Origin: a virus
Direction: 5' to 3' (one strand)
Length of the DNA: 62,525 bases
Virus record (IMG/VR): IMGVR_UViG_3300020172_002336
Span: 1 to 62,525 of that record
Shown here: positions 1 to 7,345 of the stretch, in pieces
How positions within the stretch are numbered: position 1 is the first letter of the stretch
Layout of the letters: each line of letters begins with the position of its first letter
Translations under genes and position numbers: made by a program
Notes under the pieces: generated by a model
What the model was told of the DNA's origin: nothing
What the model saw: the letters and a program-made list of their open reading frames with translations, nothing else
Database searches by the model: none

Positions 1-61
1 ACGGCAACGGCAACGGTGACGGCGACGGCAACGGTGACGGCGACGGTGACGGCAATGGCAA
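1..61 (+). repeat. 61-bp terminal direct repeat, also present internally
   Basis: Bases 1-61 are identical to 62465-62525 and to 183-243. The terminal copies look like the overlap left when a circular sequence was assembled. Because a third copy lies inside the next paralogous gene, the overlap could equally be a collapse or mis-join within a tandem array, so the number of paralogues is not certain. Confidence 0.85.
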
Positions 62-140
62 CGGCTACGGCTACGGCTACGGCCACGGCGATGCCGGCAA
101 CGGCTTATCAAAAGAAGACCCAGAACAATGGTGGGCGTGA
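1..140 (+). CDS. Gly-rich hexamer-repeat protein, 3' part (gene wraps around the contig ends)
   Basis: This is the downstream part of a gene that begins at 62383 and continues across the circular junction (the 61 bases shared by both ends must be counted once). The protein is made of alternating Gly with Asn, Asp, Tyr and His, encoded by GGC-NAC hexamers, and ends in a conserved tail of the form LSKEDPEQWWA. The TGA stop (138-140) overlaps the ATG of the next paralogue (140-142), suggesting translational coupling. Function unknown. The exact repeat number is uncertain because the assembly closes inside the repeat. Confidence 0.6.
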   Translation, partial: GNGNGDGDGNGDGDGDGNGNGYGYGYGHGDAGNGLSKEDPEQWWA

Positions 141-364
141 TGCTGTTCCGATACGGCTTCGGCTTCGGCGACGGCTACGGCTACGGCAACGGCAACGGTG
201 ACGGCGACGGCAACGGTGACGGCGACGGTGACGGCAATGGCAACGGCTACGGCTACGGCCACGGCGATGCCGGCAACGGCTACGGCGGCACCGCCAACGG
301 CAACGGCAACGGCAACGGCGATGGCGGCGACGGTTCCCCTAAAGATCAAGAACAGAGGTGGTGA
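140..364 (+). CDS. Gly-rich hexamer-repeat protein (74 aa)
   Basis: The protein opens with MLFRYG, continues as about 55 residues in which Gly alternates with Phe, Asp, Tyr, Asn or His, and ends SPKDQEQRW. The start was chosen because the three paralogues begin MLFRYS at the equivalent ATG, and because this ATG overlaps the upstream stop. It is the last of four tandem paralogues (61953 to 364 through the ends). Runs such as DGDGNGDGDG resemble the acidic DxDxDG loops of calcium-binding repeats, but this is only a resemblance. Low-complexity Gly/Tyr sequence could also mediate self-association. No function is recognised. Confidence 0.7.
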   Translation: MLFRYGFGFGDGYGYGNGNGDGDGNGDGDGDGNGNGYGYGHGDAGNGYGGTANGNGNGNGDGGDGSPKDQEQRW

Positions 365-365
365 A

Positions 366-641
366 ATGAAATACGACATGGCAATTGTAGTGCTCACCAA
401 TCGCTTCGTGTATGTGGGCGAAGTCGACGTGGTCGACAAAAAAGAACTCGGCACGTGGGTGCGTCTCACGGCTGCTCGTAACGTTCGCGTCTGGGGGACG
501 GATAAGGGTCTCGGTCAGTTGGCCGGGGGACCCACTTCCAAGACCGTGCTGGATGTATCCGGCACCGTTTGGGCACCGATGCTGGCTGTTGTCCACATCA
601 TCGAGTGCGACGCTGCCAAGTGGCGTGCCAAGCGCTCGTAA
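366..641 (+). CDS. Small conserved phage protein, DUF6948-like (91 aa)
   Basis: The ATG at 366 follows an AGGTGG ribosome binding site. The sequence has a pattern seen in a widespread phage family of unknown function: a hydrophobic strand (VVLTNRFVYVGEV), then LTAARNVRVWGTDKGLG, then GPTSKTVLD. I associate it with DUF6948-type proteins from memory, without a search. It starts 2 nt after the last Gly-rich gene and its TAA stop forms the left half of the palindrome that leads into the next gene. Confidence 0.6.
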   Translation: MKYDMAIVVLTNRFVYVGEVDVVDKKELGTWVRLTAARNVRVWGTDKGLGQLAGGPTSKTVLDVSGTVWAPMLAVVHIIECDAAKWRAKRS

Positions 642-656
642 CCCGTGGGGGTAACG

Positions 657-1112
657 ATGAGTTACACATCCTCGTGGTCGATCCAGTTCGAGGTGTCTGA
701 TCGACACTTCACACTACTCACCAACATGATAGACGCCATAAACGAGGTTGTCGGCGAAGCTACCGACGTTGATGGCGTATTGAAGGCACGCTATCCGACG
801 CTCGACTTAACCATCGAATGGCACACCATACTCTCGTACGAACGTATCGAGCGAGACATATTAATATACAACGACGACTGCGACGGCGGCTCAGACGAAG
901 GCGCCGAGATCGTGCGCGCGTTCTTGCGGCAACACGATCTACCGACGCGTGTCGGTTTTATCTGCGGGTGGACGGACAGGAACGAGGGCGGTGGCGCGGC
1001 TTACCACATCACCAAGCACGGCATCGCGTGGAAGAACCTCTACACCGTGCTCGATGAACTTTTTACAGCCAACGAGATCGACTGGCAAAACAATCCACAG
1101 ATACCTACTTGA
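657..1112 (+). CDS. Hypothetical protein (151 aa)
   Basis: I chose the ATG at 657 because it sits in the recurrent GGGGGTAACGATG start context, 15 nt after the upstream stop. The protein is acidic (DDCDGGSDEGAE) with a hydrophobic/aromatic N-terminal half (SYTSSWSIQFEV) that looks like a beta-rich fold. It is not recognised. It belongs to the block of small genes ahead of the AAA+ ATPase. Confidence 0.7.
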   Translation: MSYTSSWSIQFEVSDRHFTLLTNMIDAINEVVGEATDVDGVLKARYPTLDLTIEWHTILSYERIERDILIYNDDCDGGSDEGAEIVRAFLRQHDLPTRVGFICGWTDRNEGGGAAYHITKHGIAWKNLYTVLDELFTANEIDWQNNPQIPT

Positions 1113-1137
1113 CACCCGCAGGGTAATGGTCTACTAT
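1109..1137 (+). promoter_or_regulatory. Sigma70-type promoter with half-palindrome in spacer
   Basis: TTGACA at 1109-1114 and TACTAT at 1132-1137 are separated by 17 nt. The -35 is preceded by ATACCTAC, an extension shared with promoters at about 9230 and 16090. The spacer holds GGGTAATGG, a half-site of the dispersed palindrome. Transcription would enter the gene at 1166. Confidence 0.65.
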
Positions 1138-1165
1138 CACCAATGATAAATGGGGGAGTACCCTA

Positions 1166-1618
1166 ATGACTAACGCTCTGATCTTGCCGTTTACCTTCGA
1201 GGGTAAGTGGCGCGGGGGGCCGCTGCAGGTTCAGTGGGATCGCATCCCGGTAACCTACGCTGTACGCCACGAACCCACGCGCACGATCTATTTCGGATCC
1301 TCGGGCAACGCCGCGGTCGCGTTCTATAGCTGGTACCAGCGCCTGCGGGGCCTCAACACCCAGCCGCGCCTGAGTCCAGCCCTGCGCGCTGTCTACACCA
1401 AGCGCGACGACTTCATATTCATCGTGCTCAAGACGTGGGAGCGCGGCGAGTTGGCTCATGAGGCGGCACAGTTGGCGCTGGACTACATCAAGAAGCTCCG
1501 CGACATGCGCCCCGACAAGCTGCTCAACATGGACAGCACTGGCAAGGAGCGCGAGTTCTGGCTTGCCTGTACACCACCGGAGAACCTGCCCCCCGTTCAA
1601 CACGGTAAGTATCTATAA
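1166..1618 (+). CDS. Hypothetical protein, possibly a degenerate GIY-YIG-like fold (150 aa)
   Basis: The ATG follows GGGGGAG. The segment TIYFGSSGNAAVAFYSWYQR resembles the second strand and helix of GIY-YIG proteins (Y-x-G-S-S-x-N followed by an Arg-containing helix), and the following DDFIFIVLKTW would be the third strand. The first GIY strand is not obvious, so I would not call it a nuclease. It is the first gene after a strong promoter. An in-frame palindrome (1190-1207) encodes FTFEGK. Confidence 0.65.
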   Translation: MTNALILPFTFEGKWRGGPLQVQWDRIPVTYAVRHEPTRTIYFGSSGNAAVAFYSWYQRLRGLNTQPRLSPALRAVYTKRDDFIFIVLKTWERGELAHEAAQLALDYIKKLRDMRPDKLLNMDSTGKEREFWLACTPPENLPPVQHGKYL

Positions 1619-1631
1619 CGCGATATTGGGC

Positions 1632-1649
1632 GTTACCCGGAGGGGTAAC
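1632..1649. repeat. Palindrome copy in an intergenic gap
   Basis: A perfect 6+6 bp inverted repeat around CGGAGG lies in the 122-bp gap between the genes at 1166 and 1741. The rest of the gap shows no gene. Confidence 0.85.
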
Positions 1650-1740
1650 GGTCAGCAGTTTGTTTCCCCCAACGTAACTGTTGATGGGCGTGTCTGGAAA
1701 ATGGCACGCCCCCCAATCCCTGTTTAAAAGGACCCTAACG

Positions 1741-2136
1741 ATGGCTCTCGCTACTCCGATGTTCACTATGATCGGCCGCACGATTGTTGCGATCGAAGGT
1801 GGTTGTGTTGGTTCTGAGAGAATCATCTTCCGGTGCTCCGCGGGCGAAGTGTTCAGTTTGTCCCATACCCAAGACTGCTGCGAAAGTGTCGAGGTCAACG
1901 AGATCATCGGGGACATTGAAGATCTCATCGGCTCCCCGTTGGTTGAAGCCGAAGAAGTCTCAAATTACGAAGGCCCCGAAGTCGATGCCGAAAGCTACAC
2001 GTGGACGTTCTATAAGTTCGGCACGGCCAAGGGGTTCGTGACGATCCGTTGGCTGGGCCAGAGCAACGGCTACTACAGCGAGAGCGTGTCGTTCGATGTG
2101 GTCAATCTACAGCGCACCCCAATGGCATGGAGATAA
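1741..2136 (+). CDS. DUF7448-like phage protein (131 aa)
   Basis: The start was placed at the ATG after AAAAGGACCCTAACG. The core SLSHTQDCCESVEVNEIIGD followed by IEDLIGSPLVEAEE matches the signature I know from DUF7448, a family common in phages of many hosts: a twin Cys after SQD/TQD, then a GD-DLIGSP motif. Function is unknown. It shares strand and context with the surrounding small genes. Confidence 0.75.
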   Translation: MALATPMFTMIGRTIVAIEGGCVGSERIIFRCSAGEVFSLSHTQDCCESVEVNEIIGDIEDLIGSPLVEAEEVSNYEGPEVDAESYTWTFYKFGTAKGFVTIRWLGQSNGYYSESVSFDVVNLQRTPMAWR

Positions 2137-2138
2137 CT

Positions 2139-2594
2139 ATGGCCGATGTCGCCCTCCTCGAAGTGCTGCTGTCGTTGGCCGATAAACTGGCTGCTGACAG
2201 CGCGCCAGTGGACGGTAATGGGTGGGTCAAGTTCGACGCCGAGGGTAACGTCGTCACCGCTGATCTTGCGTGGTACGCCTGCGACGAGCCAGTGTTCCAA
2301 GCGCTGGGCTTGCGCAAGTACGTGCTGAACCACGCAGCCACCGGCAAGCCCGTGTGGGGCGAGCCGCGCATCGGCCCCAAACAAGGGTGGTGCCCTGTCG
2401 GCACGGGGGCGATGCAGACGCTGTTCAGTCTGACGCGCGACGAGGCCGAGTACATTTTCGGGGCCGACGACATGAAGATTTTGGAACTGGAAGGATGGGA
2501 GACGGTCGAGGGTGGTATATACCCCGACGTCGACTACTCGATCCGCGGAGTTACCGAACGCCTACGCCGGGTGATTGATGGCGGTATCGAGTAA
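2139..2594 (+). CDS. Hypothetical protein (151 aa)
   Basis: The ATG at 2139 has GGAG six bases upstream, formed by the last codons of the previous gene. The N-terminal third is helical; the middle has DLAWYACDEPVFQALGLRKYV and the C-terminal part ends RLRRVIDGGIE. It is not recognised. The TAA stop is the left end of a TAACC-N6-GGTAAT palindrome that supplies the ribosome binding site of the next gene. Confidence 0.7.
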   Translation: MADVALLEVLLSLADKLAADSAPVDGNGWVKFDAEGNVVTADLAWYACDEPVFQALGLRKYVLNHAATGKPVWGEPRIGPKQGWCPVGTGAMQTLFSLTRDEAEYIFGADDMKILELEGWETVEGGIYPDVDYSIRGVTERLRRVIDGGIE

Positions 2595-2608
2595 CCTAGA
2601 GAGGTAAT

Positions 2609-2800
2609 ATGGCAGAGTTTGCACGTATCAAACGGTTCGTCGCGCCGGGGGTGCTGCCCCGTGGCGTCGTTGCCGAGTTCGACAAGGACAAGAACCTGCT
2701 GCGCATTGACGAGCAGTTCTACAATAACGCTTCCAACAAACTTCAACACCAGATCTGGCGCACGGAAGCGTCGCTGGAGATCAAACCCAAGGGGCGGTGA
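2609..2800 (+). CDS. Small hypothetical protein (63 aa)
   Basis: It starts 14 nt after the previous stop within GAGAGGTAATATG. The protein is basic and mixed, with repeated short hydrophobic segments; the centre (GVVAEFDKDKNLLRIDEQFY) could be a beta hairpin. The TGA stop overlaps the next ATG as TGATG. Function unknown. Confidence 0.7.
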   Translation: MAEFARIKRFVAPGVLPRGVVAEFDKDKNLLRIDEQFYNNASNKLQHQIWRTEASLEIKPKGR

Positions 2801-2991
2801 TGGGCGCTCAAAAAACTTGGAACCCTAAAGCACGCTGGCAACCAGAGCGTGAAGGCCCGGTCTGGGAGGCGTTCCTGAAATGGTTCAAAAACACCAACAT
2901 AGAAGCACAGCGCCGCTCAGTTGCGTGGAAAGCGTTCCACGCTTCATGGGTGCTGTTCGGAAAGCAAGTACCCCCTAACCTGCCGGGGTAA
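2800..2991 (+). CDS. Small Trp-rich hypothetical protein (63 aa)
   Basis: The ATG overlaps the upstream stop. Six to seven Trp residues in 63 and many Lys/Arg residues suggest a small helical, perhaps nucleic-acid- or protein-binding, module. The TAA stop is the right arm of a TAACC-N6-GGTAA palindrome. Not recognised. Confidence 0.65.
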   Translation: MGAQKTWNPKARWQPEREGPVWEAFLKWFKNTNIEAQRRSVAWKAFHASWVLFGKQVPPNLPG

Positions 2992-3039
2992 TGGCAGTAA
3001 CCTACACCACACCAAAACATCAAGCTGTGAGAGGCGAAA

Positions 3040-4167
3040 ATGTACCTTAGTCAACTGCGCAAAGAGATCGAGACCTACTTCGACATCGGCCTGACGGTGG
3101 AACTCCAGAGTCCTCCGGGCGTTGGCAAGTCGGATTGGGTCGAGAACCTCGCTGCCGAACTGTCCGAACGTGACGGCTTCGAGTGGGGCTACGGCCGGGC
3201 GTTCCTCGGCACCTACACCCCGATCGACCTGATGGGCTACATGATCCCCGTCAAGCGAAAGGTCGTGGTCGACGGCGTCGAGACCGAGACCATGGTGTCG
3301 GAGTACACGCTCCCGCCGTGGTACTTCTCCGTCGACGGTCGCCCCCTGAACTCCTTCAAGAAGGCGATACTCCTGATGGACGAGTACGGTCAGGGCGAGC
3401 CGGACGTCAAGAAGACCGCTGCTGACCTGCGCCTGCACAAGCGCATCGGGCCGCACCAGTTGGCCGACAGCGTGAACATCATTTGCGCGTCCAACCGCGC
3501 CAAGGATCGCTCGGGCGTCACGAAGTCGTTCGACTTCGAGATCAACCGTGTCGCCTACCTGAACGTCGAGCCGGACTTCGGGTCGTGGGAAGCGTGGGCA
3601 TCGAAGCAGCGCATCGAGCCGATCTTCATTCTGTTCGCGCGCAAGTACCCTAACCTGATCTTCAACGGCGATGTGCCCAAGGATCAGGGACCGTTCTGCA
3701 CGCCGCGCTCGTACGTCGCCGCCATCAAGATGATCCGTGGCCGCGCCGAGATGATGAAGCGGCTCGGCATCACCTCTGCGGGTAACTACGGCTTCGCCGA
3801 CCAGAACGAGGGCGCCATCGTGCAGGAGCAACTCAACGGCATCATCGGTGAGGCTGCCAGCGTGCAGATGGCCGGGTGGATGCGCATGCGGCTGGAGACG
3901 CCCGACTACGCCGACATCGTCCTCAACCCCAAGACGGTCGACATGCCGTCGAAGCCCGACGCCAAGATGCTGGTCTGCTACGAGTGCGCCTACCACGTCA
4001 CGGCGGCTCAGATGGCCCCGGTCATCGAGTTCATCAAGCGCATGCCCCCGGAGTTCCACGTGACGTTCGCCAAGACGGCGGTCAAGCGTGACCACCGGCT
4101 GCTGATCCAGCAGGACATGCACGCTTTTATCAAGAACAATACCGCCTTGCTCAACGCCATCGGATAA
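3040..4167 (+). CDS. MoxR-like AAA+ ATPase (375 aa)
   Basis: Walker A is PPGVGKSD at residues 25-32 and Walker B is ILLMDEYGQG at about 110-119; IICASNRAKD near 150 fits sensor 1. The size and the long insert between Walker A and B fit the MoxR/RavA branch of AAA+ ATPases, which act as chaperone-like remodelling enzymes with a partner carrying a von Willebrand A domain. Such a partner is encoded at 5796. The start follows GAGAGG. Its phage role is unknown; virion maturation or host takeover are guesses. The two homing-type nuclease genes between ATPase and VWA gene look like later insertions into a two-gene unit. Confidence 0.85.
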   Translation: MYLSQLRKEIETYFDIGLTVELQSPPGVGKSDWVENLAAELSERDGFEWGYGRAFLGTYTPIDLMGYMIPVKRKVVVDGVETETMVSEYTLPPWYFSVDGRPLNSFKKAILLMDEYGQGEPDVKKTAADLRLHKRIGPHQLADSVNIICASNRAKDRSGVTKSFDFEINRVAYLNVEPDFGSWEAWASKQRIEPIFILFARKYPNLIFNGDVPKDQGPFCTPRSYVAAIKMIRGRAEMMKRLGITSAGNYGFADQNEGAIVQEQLNGIIGEAASVQMAGWMRMRLETPDYADIVLNPKTVDMPSKPDAKMLVCYECAYHVTAAQMAPVIEFIKRMPPEFHVTFAKTAVKRDHRLLIQQDMHAFIKNNTALLNAIG

Positions 4168-4212
4168 CATACCATGGGCAGTGTTGCCCATTAATATGTA
4201 ACCGAGGTCGTT

Positions 4213-4722
4213 ATGCCCCACATATCCCCTCTTAAACTAGACCTGCACGGGCGCATCGCCTTCATGACTGGAGAACGGTACGGCCCGCTGCAGTGTCTAT
4301 CGTGGCGGGGTGGAACCAAGGGTGACGCGCGGATCAACAACGCGTACCCCACTATCATGTTCAAAGGGCAATCCTACCGCGTTAGTCGAGTGGTGCTGGA
4401 ACGCAAGCTAGGCCGTCCAATGAGACCCGGGACGTTCGCCTGCCATACCTGCGATGACAGCATGTGTATCGCAATGGAGCACCTATACGAGGGCACGCCC
4501 CAACAAAACACCGCCGACATGCGGTCGCGCGGTCGGCACTTCGACAATCGTGGCGAGAAGCACCCTAACGCGAAACTGACTGCTGAGACCGCCGCAGAAA
4601 TTCGACGGTTGCGGGGCGTGGTATCGCATCGAAAACTAGCCGCCCAATTCGGGGTGTCTCCCGGCGCGGTAGCGAGTGTTCTTTACGGCAAAACGTGGCG
4701 AGTAACTAACCCTCAAAGGTAA
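4213..4722 (+). CDS. HNH homing endonuclease with C-terminal helix-turn-helix (169 aa)
   Basis: The central part has the HNH layout of free-standing phage homing enzymes: CHTCDDSMCIAMEHLYEGT followed by QQNTADM and RGR. The tail, GEKHPNAKLTAETAAEIR then SHRKLAAQFGVSPGAVASVL and GKTW, is the helix-turn-helix commonly fused to such HNH domains for target recognition. It would cleave phage DNA lacking the gene and spread by repair. It separates the ATPase from a small gene; its stop lies in a palindrome copy. Confidence 0.85.
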   Translation: MPHISPLKLDLHGRIAFMTGERYGPLQCLSWRGGTKGDARINNAYPTIMFKGQSYRVSRVVLERKLGRPMRPGTFACHTCDDSMCIAMEHLYEGTPQQNTADMRSRGRHFDNRGEKHPNAKLTAETAAEIRRLRGVVSHRKLAAQFGVSPGAVASVLYGKTWRVTNPQR

Positions 4723-4735
4723 TAAGGAGAGAAAG

Positions 4736-5002
4736 ATGGCACAGCGTGAGTTCACCCTGCAGATCAGGGTATCGTCCGACGACACGACGGTCTTCGACAC
4801 GGTCAAGCTGCTGATGATCCGGCAGTGTCAGGAATTGTTTGCGCACTGCCTGATCGTTGCGGGCAACTCGGCGCAGAAGCCCGACATCAAGCTGTTCAGC
4901 GACGACTGGATCGCCGGTCAGGAAGAAATCGAGCACGAGGCGTCCAAGATCGGCAATGCGCCCGCGCCGGGTGGCGACGACCCGGACGACAAGGTCCTCT
5001 AA
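4736..5002 (+). CDS. Hypothetical acidic protein (88 aa)
   Basis: AAGGAG lies eight bases before the ATG. The first half has alternating strands and helices (QREFTLQIRVSSDD); the tail is acidic and disordered (GGDDPDDKVL). Not recognised. The TAA stop begins a stop-to-start palindrome (5000-5015). Confidence 0.7.
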   Translation: MAQREFTLQIRVSSDDTTVFDTVKLLMIRQCQELFAHCLIVAGNSAQKPDIKLFSDDWIAGQEEIEHEASKIGNAPAPGGDDPDDKVL

Positions 5003-5017
5003 CCTCTCCGGGTAACG

Positions 5018-5335
5018 ATGGCCTATAAAGACCCACTGTACCGCACGGGGAGTTGGACTATCGACCCCGTGGGTCAGTATGCGGTGACGGCGTGGAAGAT
5101 GATCCACAACGTCCCCGGCTCATACGTGCTGCACGACATCATGTGCTGGCGGCAGACCTACAAGGAAGCCGTTGAATGGCGCACTGGCGTCGGGATGCGT
5201 ATGCTCGACACTGGAGAGAAAGGCAACGGCATCGTTTGGCTGAACGAACAGGCGGGGAACCTGATACTCATCAGGCGTTCCCCATTCTTCTCGCTACTCG
5301 GCCATATCGAGTGGCGCGGCGTCAACGTACTCTAA
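5018..5335 (+). CDS. Hypothetical protein (105 aa)
   Basis: It starts in CCGGGTAACGATG, 15 nt after the previous stop. The protein is rich in Trp/Tyr and hydrophobic strands near the end (NLILIRRSPFFSLLGHIEW). Not recognised. It is followed by a promoter and the endonuclease VII gene. Confidence 0.7.
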   Translation: MAYKDPLYRTGSWTIDPVGQYAVTAWKMIHNVPGSYVLHDIMCWRQTYKEAVEWRTGVGMRMLDTGEKGNGIVWLNEQAGNLILIRRSPFFSLLGHIEWRGVNVL

Positions 5336-5343
5336 CAACACGG

Positions 5344-5372
5344 TTGACACCTAGACCGTCGGGCTTTATCCA
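5344..5372 (+). promoter_or_regulatory. Candidate promoter before endonuclease VII gene
   Basis: TTGACA (5344-5349) is followed after 17 nt by TATCCA (5367-5372), a weak -10. A private promoter would fit an inserted homing-type gene. Confidence 0.4.
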
Positions 5373-5397
5373 TGACAGCGAAACATGGAGTAAGCCA

Positions 5398-5808
5398 GTG
5401 GCGCATAAAGACCCTGAAAAACGGCGCAAATATCATAGTGAATGGATGAAAAGACACCCCGGCTACGGGACTGCAGCAAGCAGGAAAAGCCGTGCAAAAA
5501 TGGGCGTCGAACAAGTGCGAGCCTACACACGACAGCAGACGCGTTCGTGGACGATCAGAGTGCGCCACGGCATGACTATAGAACAGTACCAAGCGTTGCT
5601 TACCCTACAAGGTAACGCCTGCGCCACGTGCAGTTCGGACAATCCGGGTAATGGTCGCGATTGGCGTATCGACCACTGCCACACAACAAAGAAGGTGCGC
5701 GGCCTACTCTGCCATGCGTGCAACGTCGCTCTGGGCCTTATCAAAGATAACAAAACTACTCTGCACAACATGCTCAACTATTTGGAGAGACCCCCATGGA
5801 CTTCGTAG
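5398..5808 (+). CDS. Endonuclease VII-like (recombination endonuclease VII) protein (136 aa)
   Basis: The GTG at 5398 has GGAG eight bases upstream and gives the expected N-terminus (AHKDPEKRRKYHSEWMKRHPG). The conserved core is CATC, then WRIDHCHTT, VRGLLCHACN and LG, which carries the two zinc-binding Cys pairs and the His-Cys-His active-site region of the T4 endonuclease VII family. In T4 this enzyme resolves branched DNA; small versions in phages are often homing-like. Its last 13 nt overlap the VWA gene. A palindrome copy in frame encodes TLQGN. Confidence 0.85.
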   Translation: MAHKDPEKRRKYHSEWMKRHPGYGTAASRKSRAKMGVEQVRAYTRQQTRSWTIRVRHGMTIEQYQALLTLQGNACATCSSDNPGNGRDWRIDHCHTTKKVRGLLCHACNVALGLIKDNKTTLHNMLNYLERPPWTS

Positions 5809-7088
5809 AAATCGAACTGGACGCTGTCCATCAGAAGGCATGGTATCAAACGAGATCGGCTCTGTTGTGGATGGCTCCCGGCTTCTCTCACGTATTCTAC
5901 GTGATGTTGAATAGCAAAGGTAACGAGACGATCGTCTACTTCACTCGTGACATCAAGACCATGGCCACCGACGGCGCGTGTATCATGGCCAACCCGGAGT
6001 TTTTCTTCGGATTGCCGCTGATGGAGCGCGTGTTCGGCCTCGCCCACGAAATCGGCCACGCCATCATGGATCACTGCGCGACCGGATACAAACTTCAACA
6101 GCAGGAGTATCTCGTTACCTCCAAGGGTAAGCGCCTCGCGTACGACGGCGAGACTGCCAATTGGGCGCAGGACTACATCATCAACGACCTCCTGATTAAG
6201 TCCAAGATCGGCAAGTTCAACCCGGACTGGCTGCACGACGAGAAGCTCGGCTCTTGCGACGAGGCGTGGCCCGACGTGTACGAGAAGATCTACGATCCCA
6301 AGAAGACCGGCAAGAAGGGGGGCCCCGGCTCGGGCAAGGGCACGCAGTTCGACCAGCACCTGCAGCCGGGCGCGGTGCAGGGCAAGGACCCGCAGACGGC
6401 CACGCAGCAGCGGTCGGCGCAGGCGTGGAAGAACGCCATCGCCGCGGCAGCGGCCATCCAGAAGGAAGCAGCCAAGGGACGCGGCGACGGCAGCGACGCC
6501 ATGTCGAAGTTCTTCGGGCAGTTCCTTGAGCCTTACGTGTCGTGGATGGACCAGATCACGGCCTCAATGGCGCGCAAGGTTGGCTCAGGCAGCTACGACT
6601 ACCGCCGTGCCGACCGGAGGCTCATCCTCAGGGACATCTTCGCGCCCTCAAGGTCGGGTCATGGTGCTGGTACTATCGTGGTGGCTGTCGATAGCTCGGG
6701 ATCCATCTACAGCGTGCCCAAGCTGATCGAGCGGTTCTTCGCCGAGACTTCGGGCGTGCTCGCTGACCTCAAGCCCCGCAAGATCTGGCTGCTGTGGTGC
6801 GACGCAGCGATCGCCCGCGTTGACGAAATCAACGACGAGATGGACCTGATGCACGCAGCCCGCAAGGGTGCCGCGGGTGGCGGCGGCACGCGCTTTGAGC
6901 CCGTCTTTGAGTGGATCGAGGAACAGGAGATCACCGACATCGACGCGGTGATCTACCTGACCGACGGTGAGGGGTCCTTCCCCAAGGAAGCCCCTGACTA
7001 TCACGTCATCTGGGGCGACGTGTCGGGCGGCAGCGTCAAGTATCCGTTCGGTGACGTCATCCAGATTCCCAACGACGGCACCGCCTAA
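5796..7088 (+). CDS. Metallopeptidase-like plus von Willebrand A protein, DUF2201-type (430 aa)
   Basis: An HEIGH zinc-binding motif lies at residues 84-88 within a helix, and the C-terminal third is a VWA domain with the MIDAS motif DSSGS at 299-303 and later TD near 390. This pairing is that of the VWA-like/putative metallopeptidase family (DUF2201). The middle (about 165-240) is a Gly/Lys/Gln-rich linker. Proteins of this type work with MoxR ATPases, here the gene at 3040. Whether it cleaves proteins is not known. GGAG precedes the ATG. Confidence 0.85.
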   Translation: MDFVEIELDAVHQKAWYQTRSALLWMAPGFSHVFYVMLNSKGNETIVYFTRDIKTMATDGACIMANPEFFFGLPLMERVFGLAHEIGHAIMDHCATGYKLQQQEYLVTSKGKRLAYDGETANWAQDYIINDLLIKSKIGKFNPDWLHDEKLGSCDEAWPDVYEKIYDPKKTGKKGGPGSGKGTQFDQHLQPGAVQGKDPQTATQQRSAQAWKNAIAAAAAIQKEAAKGRGDGSDAMSKFFGQFLEPYVSWMDQITASMARKVGSGSYDYRRADRRLILRDIFAPSRSGHGAGTIVVAVDSSGSIYSVPKLIERFFAETSGVLADLKPRKIWLLWCDAAIARVDEINDEMDLMHAARKGAAGGGGTRFEPVFEWIEEQEITDIDAVIYLTDGEGSFPKEAPDYHVIWGDVSGGSVKYPFGDVIQIPNDGTA

Positions 7089-7103
7089 CCTGCTGGGGTA
7101 ACG

Positions 7104-7343
7104 ATGTTCGCCACATGGGCGCTGCTCGCTTACGAAGACCACGGACTAGGAGTGTTCGCTGCGGTCGAGATGATTGAGCACGGGCGCACCCCTGCCGATC
7201 TTGCCCTACAGAAACGCGTAGTGCAGGGCCAGAAAAAACGCAAAGAACAAACTCTGCTCATCATGCGAGCGCCGTTCAAGAGACACATACACGCCATCGA
7301 GTGGCGCGCTGACTACAGCGTGGTCGTCAAACAACAGAGGTAA
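7104..7343 (+). CDS. Small hypothetical protein (79 aa)
   Basis: Start context GGGGTAACGATG, 15 nt after the VWA stop (stop-to-start palindrome 7086-7102). N-terminal half helical, C-terminal half basic. The TAA stop sits in GAGGTAACGATG, only 2 nt before the next start. Not recognised. Confidence 0.65.
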   Translation: MFATWALLAYEDHGLGVFAAVEMIEHGRTPADLALQKRVVQGQKKRKEQTLLIMRAPFKRHIHAIEWRADYSVVVKQQR

Positions 7344-7345
7344 CG

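Noticed and set aside
1-364. CRISPR array or simple satellite DNA
   Set aside because: The hexamer repeats have no spacer/repeat alternation, and they stay in frame within genes with conserved N- and C-termini.
77-469. - strand frame with alternating Ala/Val
   Set aside because: Antisense reading of the GGC-NAC repeat always gives such a frame; the + strand frames share conserved ends and start/stop overlaps and are therefore preferred.
2944-4221. 425-aa open frame on the - strand
   Set aside because: It is the antisense shadow of the AAA+ ATPase gene, which has clear Walker motifs; the antisense product is His/Arg/Val-rich without any motif.
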